Shown here in pieces: positions 55,986 to 64,000 of a DNA stretch of 64,000 nucleotides (the stretch's first letter is position 1; every line of letters starts with the position of its first letter). The notes beneath the pieces are model-generated. The model was not told the DNA's origin and searched no databases. It saw nothing but the letters and a program-made list of their open reading frames with translations. The DNA comes from Prorocentrum cordatum. Lineage: Eukaryota > Sar > Dinophyceae > Prorocentrales > Prorocentraceae. Location of the stretch: contig CAUYUJ010015503.1 in NCBI GenBank assembly GCA_963575745.1, positions 264,224 through 328,223 on the forward strand, in the 5' to 3' direction. The position numbers and the translations under genes are program-made.

Positions 55986-57259
55986 CAGAGCTGCAAGCCA
56001 ACTGTCCTGATCTCGTCAGCGCTGCGCACGGCGCCGTCGAGCTCGGAGCCGTCTGCCGGGATACCTCGGAGCAGAAATGCTCGGCGCGCATCGCCAGCTT
56101 CGCGAAGGAGGCACTGCCCTGACATCATCCACGCACACGCAGCCCATCTCACGCCGCAACCGCATGGCGTCGCAATCCTAGCCCAACATGGGACCTCACC
56201 GGTACCAGTGGCGAACTTCGACCGGGCCAGCCAGCGGGCGACCTTGTCCAACATCTCCTGGGGCGGAGGGGCAGCAGAGGTCGGATTGCACGGGCGAGGA
56301 GGCCCTCCAGGCACAGGCTGCACATGTCTGCATTGAAAGGGATTGCCGCCAAGACAGGGGTCCACAACAGCAAAAGCACATCGATCTTGCCATGCTCGCC
56401 CCCCTGCACTTCGCCTGCAGCCCGAATGCTTCTAAATCGCAGCTGCCCAGCAAAGGGCGCCCAGAGTTGGGCGCGCCTCTCAGCGGCAGATCTCGCCGAG
56501 AATGTTCCCTCAGGCCCCATCGATATCATTTTCTGCGCCCATCAATCTCTCGGCCAGATGCACTCAAACGAGCCCACTTCGTTCAATATCGGAATCGCTC
56601 GGAGCCCATGGAGAAGACTTTCCGCTCGCGCAGATCGACATCCAAGCGCGCATTCAGTTCACCGTTGGACCAGATGGACTTCGTCAAGTCCTGTCTTGCT
56701 GCCAGACAGCTCTGGCCGCCTGGCTAGCGCACGTGAGTTGGCTCGAATGGCCCACGGTCGCTCGCCGACCTCGCCTCGAGCGCGGTGTCGGCCGTCTCGC
56801 GGGCTCGCCCCGTGAATCCTGGCGCGCGAGGAGACGGCGCCATCTGTTCCACTGTTCCAAGCGCGAGTTCAGTTTCAGTCGGCTGGTCCAGAGTAGCGGC
56901 GACCTCCACTCTCCCGAACACAGCTCGCGGGATGGGGGGCGCCCCGGCGGGCGCGCGCGACCTCGGCTCCGGGGCAGCTCGCGCGCGCCAGCGCGCGCCG
57001 AGATGCCAGCGTCAGCACGGGCGAAGAAACTTCCCCGCCAGGAACGGCGACTTGCTACGCGATCGCCAGCAGCGAGCCCGGCCGCCAAGTTGCAGATGCA
57101 AGTAGGCCTCTCGCAAACCATTTCAGTCCCGCGCCGCAGACGCCCCCCCAAACCCCGCCCACTTCTTCCGACGCAATCGGCATAGGTTGGAAGGGGCAGT
57201 TGCCCTCGCAACGCGGCAACCAAACATGTGATCAAGAAAAATGAGCAATTAAGAAAGCT

Positions 57260-57415
57260 GGGCCAGCTTTGCATAAGTTTCAAGGAAACGCTGGGCCAGC
57301 TTCTGGGGCCAGGAACATGCGCTATTCATTTCCAGGATCTAAGGCTACCAACCCCCTGAAGAAGCTGAGCCAGCTTTCCGGCAAGCTGGCCAAGAAACGC
57401 TGGGCAAGCTTTTCG
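57260..57415. repeat. GCTGGGCCAGCTT repeats
   Basis: Four copies of a near-palindromic GCTGGGCCAGCTT-type unit (near 57256, 57290, 57366 and 57399) in the LINE 2 linker region. Confidence 0.7.
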
Positions 57416-57451
57416 GGGGGAGGTCTCTTAATCATAAGTGGGACCGTAGCC

Positions 57452-58216
57452 TCAGGGTGGGGCAGATGCATCGCGGCGGCGGCGCAAGTTGAAATCACCT
57501 GCCACGGAAGTCACGCGACGTTGCGGATCACTCCTGGCCCGCGCAGTACAGGCATGGTCATCGCAGCAGTAGTGGGCTGGGCAAGTCGCCGGGGGTGCCC
57601 CAGGCGCGTTCGCTGAAGTCTCTGGCCCCCGCAGTGCCATAAAGCTCGCGGCGCCCCCCCCCCCCCCGCCCCCATCGCCGCCGCCGCCGCCGCGCCCGTC
57701 CGCCCCGCCCCCCGCCCTCCAGCGGCTGATGCGCGAGAAGCGACAGGTGTTGTAGTAGCTGCGCCACCTCTGGCCCTCTGCGCACGGCCTCGAAAGGGCG
57801 GAAATCGCAAGGCGAAGAAATGGGCGACCTGGGGTGTGCACATTTTGAACTGTCCGGGAGAACGGTGAACTTCTTGAACCGCTAGAATGGAACTCTGAGT
57901 GGCCCCAGGTTGAAGAAACGTGGCTTCCTACATCGATGCGAAGCCGCTCCACCTCAAAAGAGCCCCGAGATTTCCATGCCCCATATGTGATAGACGATCC
58001 CCGAGCAGCCAGCGCACCAGACAGCGCCGTCGCGACAAGACATGCTAACGCGTCAAAGAGACCACTCTGCAGCCGCGCTGGGTGCCGCAGTATCTTGAAT
58101 GATGTACTTGATCTGCCGCCTTGTCCACTCCTTGTCGCGAAACGCCCCATCCACCCACTGCACCTCAGTCGGTCGAGGGTCGACCTTGAGGAACCGCGCC
58201 CACCCCTCAGACACAC
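57452..58216 (-). pseudogene. LINE 2 EEP endonuclease region
   Basis: A minus-strand frame ends with RVTSVAGDFNLRRR, the GD(F)N motif of EEP endonucleases. The N-terminal motifs are not clearly recovered in one frame, and a Gly-rich stretch (57640-57720 on plus is C-rich) interrupts it. Assignment rests on this motif and on its position between ORF1 and RT. Confidence 0.5.
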
Positions 58217-58486
58217 GCCCGTTAGACACGGTCAGACATCATTGTTCGTCGGCGAACGTGTCTTTGAGTGCACCAACCACCGACTTCCACTGTCTTTCTG
58301 TAACGGATATGGCACGGGTTCTGGTCGGAACTGGCATGCAAATGGGCTTGATCATGGCCTTCAACAGCAGCGGGCATTAAGAAACGCATCCATCCGTTCG
58401 GGCCCTTCCTTGGGCGCCCCGAAAGAATGCTGACTATGCACGCCCCTTGTGTCTTGAAGGTCCGCGTCACGCAGGCACGGGAAGAG

Positions 58487-58888
58487 TCAGTAACGAACAT
58501 CAGCACGCCTGACCAGCGCCGCTCCTGACACACGACGGATCGTAGCATCAATCTCGCGCTTGAACGACATGCCCAGACTCTTGGGAAGAGCAGGTGCTTG
58601 TCTGGCCATGGCGAGCCCCTCCCGTAGAATTTCCGTGTGCTGCTGCATATCACGGACGGTTTGCTTATCTTGGCTGACATGTTGGTCATGCTCACGAATG
58701 CGGGCGTCCACCGCGCCGATACGCTTCTGCATGCGCTTGTCGAGGGAGCCGAGGTCGCTGCGGAAGTCCGCCTGGGCGGCAGCGGACGCTGCATAGGGTG
58801 CACCATTTTGAGCGAGTTGTGAGGCTGCCATAGCTTGGTCCACTGGGGCGATTGATGTCTCCACTGCTTCATCTGCAGATTTGGCCAT
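58487..58888 (-). pseudogene. LINE 2 ORF1-like coiled-coil protein, 133 aa
   Basis: The ATG at 58888 opens a clean frame with helical, charged sequence (AQADFRSDLGSLDKRMQKRI, REHDQHVSQDKQTVRDMQQH) typical of a retroelement coiled coil. It is the first protein after the SL relic 376 bp upstream and is followed by EEP remnants. The 3' end merges into sequence that stays open in another frame, suggesting truncation by frameshift. Confidence 0.5.
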
Positions 58889-59263
58889 CGCTGATTGGAG
58901 CTATTGCTTCGCGATCTCCTGGTTGTTCATGGGCAATCCCTTGAGGACATTCCGGATGTGTACAACTTGTTATTCTAAGCCGGCGTCGTCAATGAGGGGG
59001 CCGTCATCTTCATGTGCTGCTGCACCACAACTGGCAGACCTACTAAGTACACTGCCACGAAGAGCTGTGTTAAGAGTCTTGACACCATTTACAATATTGT
59101 CCGTGCGTCTCGCCGCCAAGGCATGGACATACGCCGCAGACCGCCATCGTACGCAGAGACAGCTAATTTGACTGTACAATGCTGGCACGCGGGGTTAAGC
59201 TGAACAGCCTCTGCACATCCGCGGATCAGTGGTAGCCACTTGCTGTCAAGGACAACCGTATGT

Positions 59264-59285
59264 CTTGATCCAAAATGGTTACAGA
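59264..59285 (-). promoter_or_regulatory. Spliced-leader relic at the 5' end of LINE 2
   Basis: On the minus strand TCTGTAACCATTTTGGATCA plus AG matches the SL at 19 of 22 positions. Immediately upstream on that strand is CTTCCCCAG, an acceptor-like end of a polypyrimidine tract. Confidence 0.75.
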
Positions 59286-59640
59286 CTGGGGAAGACGGAG
59301 GAGAAGGCGGAAGAGGAGAAGGAAAGGAATGAGGAACAGGAGACGAAGAGGACGAGGACGACGACGACGATGGGAGGAGAGGGACGAGGAAATGGAGCAC
59401 GAGGAAGACGAGCGACAACGAAGCAGGCTCACGGCGATGAGCCGACAACGCCCGCAAGCGAGAGCAAGAGGAGGAAAACGAAGAGGAGGAAGAGATAGAG
59501 GAGGAGTTGCCAAACGAGAAGGTGGAGGAGAAAAAGGAAGCAAGAGGACGAGCACGAGAAGGATGGCGAGAACTGAGATAGGAGGGGAGGGGAGGAGGAG
59601 GAAGAGGAGGAGGAGGAGGAGGAGGAGGAGGAGGATAATA
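59286..59640. repeat. GGA/GA-rich purine tract (polypyrimidine on the LINE 2 coding strand)
   Basis: Degenerate GGA/GAAGA from 59286, becoming pure GGA at 59595-59635, then ATAATAATAAGAAAA. Confidence 0.9.
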
Positions 59641-59796
59641 ATAATAAGAAAAAGAAGGAGGGAGAGGGGAGGATGACAATCTAGGTGCGCTCGCGCCATA
59701 TCTGACATCCAACCCCTCCCTCCCATCGCTTCCTATTGCGGTGATGTTTCTCTATCCGCAGGCGCGTGTCATAGCCGACCTGGAACTCCACAAAAG

Positions 59797-60225
59797 ACCA
59801 CAACGTGCTATGCGCAGTCGGGCATGGGAAGCCTGCGGGTCCTGTTGTGCAACATGAGGGACCTCTGTGGCCTGTGGGTCCTGTGAAACCTGAGACACAC
59901 GTGGGACCTGTGGAACTTGTGGGACCTGTGAAAACTGTGGAAAATGCCGGACCTGTGAGACCTGCGAGTCCTGTGGGACCCGTGGCACCGGCGGGACCTC
60001 TGGGACTGGGAGACCTCTGTGGGACCTGCGAGACATGCGGCACCTGTCGGACCTGCGGGACCTGTCGGACCAGTGAAACCTGTGGGGCATGCGAGACCTG
60101 CGGCACCTGTGGGAACTGTGGACCCTGTGAGACCGGAGGTACCTGTGGGGCCTGTGGGACGACCTGCGAACCCGGTGGGTCCTATGGGACCTGTGGGACC
60201 TGTGGGGCCTGCGAGGCCTGCCATT
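59797..60225. repeat. TGTGGGACC 9-bp minisatellite
   Basis: Degenerate 9-mers (GGACCTGTG, GAGACCTGC, GGCACCTGT). Plus-strand frames read as Gly-Pro-Val or Cys-Gly-Thr repeats. Coding is not supported otherwise. Confidence 0.85.
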
Positions 60226-60683
60226 CTGAACGACGGGAGCACAGCGCCGATCCGAAAATGATACCCACGCTTATGCGAGAGCACTACGTTTTGAAAAAAT
60301 AGCGAGTTATCGGAGTAGAAAAACGACACGAACAAAAACACACTTCGCGCTAATCATGTGTAAAAAAACGCGGAGGGGGGCGAACACTCTCAGGACACAT
60401 TCGCGTAAGAGAAGAGAGCAGTACGGATTTATGGAGGGGGAGGAGGGACACGATGGGAATGGGGAGATAGAGGAGCAGCAGCTGGAGCTCGCACGCAGGA
60501 GGGGGGGAAAGGCGCACGGCGCAGACCGGCACCTCCAGCGGCAGGTACGGCGCCTCCAGCGCGTTGTACGTCTTGCGATCCGGCGAGGGGAGGGACCTCG
60601 CCCGCGGCCTGTGTTGGGGAGGCGGGGCCGCGCGGCAAGATATCCGACCTCCAGCACCTCCTCGTGTTCACCCCTCACGCTCC
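60226..60683. other. Unassigned stretch
   Basis: No recognised gene or repeat between the minisatellite and the TCC/ATC array. Confidence 0.35.
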
Positions 60684-60737
60684 TCCCTCTCCTCCTCCTC
60701 CTCCTCCTCCTCCTCCTCCTCCTCCTCCTCCTCCTCG

Positions 60738-60830
<93 letters not shown>

Positions 60831-60915
60831 GCATCATCATCATCATCATCTCCTCCTCGTCATCATCATCATCATCATCATCAGCAGCAGCATCATCATC
60901 ACCATCATCATCACC
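60684..60915. repeat. Compound TCC then ATC array
   Basis: TCC (60684-60736) switches to ATC at CTCGTCATC. A short TCCTCCTCG lies near 60850. Confidence 0.95.
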
Positions 60916-61019
60916 ATCACCCCCTTCACTTCAAGCTCTCCTCCTCGCGCTCCCCATCATCACTGTCGTCATCACCATCACTATACATCCTCCTCGTCGT
61001 CGTGAAATTTCTCCTCGTT

Positions 61020-61390
61020 CCCATCCGCTTTCCTCATAAGTAACTCCTCCCAATCGCACAACCAAACATGCCCGTAGGCCAGTCTAGACGCTTCGGTTGA
61101 GATCACGAAGCTCAGCAGTTCCAGCAGCTACACGGATGTGGGGGGTCCTTTTCAAGTTGTGGCTCTCGCCTTCGCGCCGAGAAACATTACCTGACAGACT
61201 TGCAACCGCTACACGGATAGAGGCTAGGCTCTTTCAAAACGGAGGCCTTGCATCATCGCAGCCCTCATTCCTCATTAGCCATACGAACCTGCATCCGGTA
61301 TACGGATGGAGACCGGCACGTGCTTGACGCGGTGCTCTCGCCTGGAACTTTCACGAACCTCACGAACTTAGGCTTCAGTGCGTGTGTAAC
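61020..61390. repeat. Diverged TGTGGCTCTCGCCTT-type repeats
   Basis: CTACACGGATG(T/G)GGG and TGTGGCTCTCGCCTTCGCGC pieces relate this block to 23210-23660 and loosely to element copies A-C. Confidence 0.5.
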
Positions 61391-61867
61391 AGCTGCCCGG
61401 ATGAATGGCACCTCCATGCCAATATGAAGACACCGCGTGGGATTGCATTGCGTAATGCGGGATGACGATTAATAAACAAATTGGAGAGAACGATGAAGAA
61501 AATAGTTTGCTGCTATTTCTGCACAAGTTTCTGACTGGTAGGAGAACGGCGAAAAAAAAACGTTTTCCAGCCCGCGGCCGGTTTTTTCTAGTCGTCATCC
61601 CGGGCGCCGCCGCGTGAACACGACCCCCGGTCATTTATCAACCGTCATCCTCCATTATGAAAGACACCGCGCGGGATTGCACTGCGTACCTGCGAAGCTG
61701 CTACACGGATGGGGGCGGCTCCCTTTCCGACGGGCCTCTCGGTGGACACCGCGCTGGGCCGCTGGTGGTCATGCCTTGCCGCAGCCCGCACACACTGGGC
61801 GCTCGTCACTCCAGGGGGGGGGGCGCCTGCCGCACTTTTGAGGGAAAGAACTGTAGGGACTCGTGAG
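61391..61867. other. Unassigned stretch
   Basis: Contains GACACCGCG(T/C)GGGATTGCA(T/C)TGCGTA twice (61427 and 61662 regions). Otherwise no gene recognised. Confidence 0.4.
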
Positions 61868-62112
61868 GAGGGGGAGGAGGAGGAGGAGGAGGAGGAGGAG
61901 GAGGAGGAGGAGGAGGAGGAGGAGGAGGAGGAGGAGGAGGAGGAGGAGGAGGAGGAGGGAGGAGGAGGATGAGAGGGAGGAGGAGGGAAGGAGGAGAGGA
62001 GGAGGAGGAGGGGGGAGGAGGAGGAGGAGAGGAGGAGGAGGAGGAGGAGGAGGAGGAGGAGGAGGAGGAGGAGGCGGAGGAGGAGGAGGAGGAGCTCTTC
62101 CAGGAGGAGGAG
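61868..62112. repeat. GGA array
   Basis: Nearly pure GGA with a more interrupted middle. Confidence 0.97.
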
Positions 62113-62319
62113 GAGGAACAGAGTCATTCCTTCAACGTTGCAAGACAAAAGCGTGGCAGGTCCTCTTCGAATCGCCGCTCCGGTCTGCATGGCAGATCCA
62201 CGGGGCGTCTCCGAGCTGGCAGACGGTGGGTGACTTGGATGCGGCCAGGCGCGGCTTTGGCATCCTCCGCCGTGATCTGCAGCGCTGGGATTACGTGGGC
62301 GATGTCGGAAACCCTGAAC

Positions 62320-62492
62320 AACAAAGCGATTCCATCTCTTGGGGGCACATCGTTTCCTTCCGCCGCTCTCCGCCGCCGCCCTTCCGCCGGCTTCCGCCCG
62401 CGGAGGCGGCCTCGCTTTCCTGCCGCCGACCTTCCGCCGCGGCAGAGATGACATCTCCTCCTATCCTCGAAGGCAAGGCCATTTTTGGAACC
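62320..62492 (+). repeat. Dispersed repeat, copy 2
   Basis: Matches 2036-2265 in order, ending GGCAAGGCCATTTTTGGAAC immediately before a TCC array. Confidence 0.65.
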
Positions 62493-62529
62493 TCCTCCTC
62501 CTCCTCCTCCTCCTCCTCCTCCTCCTCCT
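62493..62529. repeat. TCC array at the junction of a 1.3-kb insertion
   Basis: Pure TCC beginning exactly where the match to the 2-kb locus stops. Confidence 0.95.
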
Positions 62530-62717
62530 CCCACATAGAATTTCTCTGTTAGGGCAGTCCGTGTTGATGGGCCCGACAGCTTCGAGGGCTGCGGGGATGT
62601 GTCCTGCCTGCGCAGCTGTCTCCTGGCAGGCGGCCGCCTCCCTTTCGCGTCGTGGAGCGCGCTGCTGCTGGCATGCGTGCTGGCGGCGCGCGCAAGGGGG
62701 CCATAAGGGGGAGGAGA

Positions 62718-62850
62718 AAAAGGCCCGGGGGAGGCCTCTTGGAAGGAGGCTGCCTCTCAGAGGGCGCCGGCCTTGCATCGACAGAGGAGGCCCGCGTCTC
62801 CTGAGAAGCAGGAGTGCTTCCGAGAAGCCTTCTCCCCTCCCCCTATCCCC
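62718..62850 (+). repeat. AGAAGGC-rich dispersed repeat, copy 4
   Basis: GGAGGCCTCTTGGAAGGAGG, TCTCAGAGGGCGCC and TCCGAGAAGCCTTCTCCCC resemble 4598-4775 and 24838-24915. Confidence 0.5.
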
Positions 62851-62915
62851 CTTCTGCGCGTGGCAGAGTATGACATGCCTCCTAAATGGGGCGGGGCCAG
62901 AGGATCGAGCCGCAT

Positions 62916-63075
62916 CGCCGATACATCGGCGATGCATCGGCGATGCATCGGCGAGGCATCGGCGAGGCATCGGCGATGCACTGGCCATGCATCGGTGACG
63001 CCGACGTGAAGCAGATCGGGCTCCACATCGAGCCGCATCGGCGATGCGTCGGCGATGCGTCGGCGATGCGGGACA
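62916..63075. repeat. GCATCGGCGATG 12-bp minisatellite
   Basis: About ten units of GCATCGGCGA(T/G)G with one unique break near 62985-63030. The period is a multiple of three, so all frames stay open. Confidence 0.9.
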
Positions 63076-63125
63076 ATCCTCCGACCCCGCCTACTCGGAA
63101 CCCCATCTGGGAGGCCTAGGACTGT

Positions 63126-63300
63126 GGATGCCACGACAATGGACACCCTAACAGTCTCATCCTTGAACTTAACATGTGCTTAACATGTAGAAACATGCTC
63201 TAAACATGTTTTACACATGTTTTTACTTGGTTGAGACACGTGTGAAACATGCTGCAGGCATCTGGAATTCAAGTATTTGGCAGCATGCCTCCTCTCCATT
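63126..63300 (+). repeat. Dispersed repeat rich in ACATGTTT, copy 2
   Basis: GGATGCCACGACAATGGACA and repeated ACATGTTTT blocks match 22358-22530. Confidence 0.65.
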
Positions 63301-63690
63301 TCCATCGTCCTCCACGAGCCTCGAAGCACTCCCTCCCCGCCCCTCGAAGCGTGTTGTAGACATCTGGAATTCAATTCTTTGGCAGCATGCTTCCTCTCCA
63401 GTTCATCGTCCTCCACAGGCCTCGAAGCACTCCCTCCCCGCCCCTTTTTTGGGGGGACGCCGTGGCCCCGCGCGCGCCCCCCGCAGGCTGCGCAGAGCGA
63501 GGGGCCGCCGAGAGAGAGAGAGAGAGAGAGATGCCTCCTCTCCAGTTCATCGTCCTGCACGAGCCTCGAACCATTAACTCCCTCCCCGCCCCTTCTTGTT
63601 GGGCGCCTTTGGCCCCGCGCGCGCCCCGCAGGCTGCGCAGCGAGGGGCCACCGAGAGAGAGAGAGAGAGAAGCCGCGCCGCGGCCCCCTG
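63235..63690. repeat. Tandem TTTGGCAGCATG / CGAAGCACTCCCTCCCCGCC units with GA tracts
   Basis: Three diverged copies of CCTCTCCAGTTCATCGTCCT plus CTCGAA(G/C)CA. Two also share GGCCCCGCGCGCGCC, CAGGCTGCGCAG and a GAGAGAGAG tract. Confidence 0.75.
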
Positions 63691-63797
63691 GGGGGTGGGC
63701 TGCGGCCCTCGGCCCCGCGGCTCCCCGCGAGGCGCCGCGGTGGGTGGCATCCACGCATGGCGCAGCTGCCTCCACGCTTCCCACGCGCACTCGCACT

Positions 63798-63977
63798 ACA
63801 GGGCAGCTTTTCATACATAGGATTAAAACAGATGCTTCTAAATGCACGATTAATTTATGACTATGAATAAACTTATGCATGAACTCATCGTTGTTGTTAG
63901 TACTGAATCCCTGTATGTTTAATGCATGATCCGCACGTGGAGCATGTATCAAAAACGGCACTGTACGGTGAAGGTTT
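63798..63977 (+). repeat. Dispersed repeat of about 180 bp, copy 2
   Basis: Matches 2272-2450 over its full length. Confidence 0.8.
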
Positions 63978-64000
63978 TAAAAAATACACACAAAAAAAAC

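Larger units (their letters stand above)
53300..59285 (-). mobile_element. Second LINE-type retrotransposon, heavily decayed
   Basis: Reading down the minus strand: SL relic (59264-59285), coiled-coil ORF1 (58888-58487), EEP endonuclease (58216-57452), a linker (about 57280-56000), RT (55985-55417) and a post-RT region (55220-54621). The order fits a non-LTR element but every large piece needs frame changes. RT motif C reads ACADEIG, the usual A-D-D type, unlike the IDD of the 40.9-kb element, so the two belong to different lineages. The 3' end is uncertain; 53300-54600 contains unassigned open frames. A polypyrimidine tract precedes its 5' end on the coding strand. Confidence 0.7.

Noticed and set aside
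59805-60302. Collagen-like or Cys-rich protein of 165 codons
   Set aside because: Follows from the 9-bp repeat period; the reading changes type midway and no signal peptide or flanking domain supports a gene.

Overview
The window looks like nuclear DNA of a dinoflagellate. The strongest evidence is a sequence at 40913-40934 identical over all 22 positions to the dinoflagellate spliced leader (SL), plus degraded copies at 20598-20619, 59264-59285 (minus), 47803-47824 and possibly 51476-51495 (minus). The dinoflagellate call rests on established knowledge of the SL sequence. No species is assigned. Very little of the window is conventional gene space. It is a GC-rich mosaic of trinucleotide arrays (TCC/GGA, ATC, GAC, CTA, CAA), minisatellites, short inverted-repeat elements and decayed retroelements. 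Most long open frames are low-complexity readings of microsatellites and are not annotated as genes.

Layout. 0-13 kb: tandem and dispersed repeats, TCC/GGA arrays, a 39-bp-arm hairpin (7827-7919), a GAC array (9.8-10.4 kb) and a 154-bp inverted-repeat element (12.8 kb). 13.9-20.6 kb: first copy of a repeat element that ends in TCC repeats, then long TCC and ATC arrays. 20.6-23.1 kb: an SL relic and a decayed coiled-coil gene interrupted by a 280-bp inverted-repeat element. 25.6-28.7 kb (minus): a frameshifted endonuclease/exonuclease/phosphatase-family (EEP) gene carrying many copies of a short motif. 28.8-40.9 kb: a 0.5-kb CTA array, a 72-bp tandem repeat, two more copies of the TCC-ending element, MITE-like elements, a 45-bp palindrome, a regular 41-bp satellite and a CAA/CTA array. 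40.9-47.7 kb (plus): a LINE-type retrotransposon with an intact SL at its 5' end, a zinc-finger/coiled-coil ORF1, then EEP endonuclease, reverse transcriptase, RNase H and a zinc-binding tail, all broken by stops and frameshifts. 47.8-48.6 kb: an SL-like sequence and an intact 258-codon ORF. 50.2-51.4 kb (minus): a ubiquitin-like-domain protein, the best candidate cellular gene. 53.3-59.3 kb (minus): a second, more decayed LINE of a different type with its own SL relic. 59.3-64 kb: more arrays and repeats, including families also seen at 2.1-2.4 kb.

The most interesting pattern: four SL-like sites (20.6, 40.9, 47.8 and 59.3 kb), on both strands, each lie directly 3' of a TCC/polypyrimidine tract on the coding strand, with an AG at or inside the SL. 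The tracts could be insertion targets of SL-carrying retrocopies, or ready-made polypyrimidine tracts that let reinserted copies be trans-spliced again. Both ideas are inference. No rRNA, tRNA or CRISPR array was recognised.
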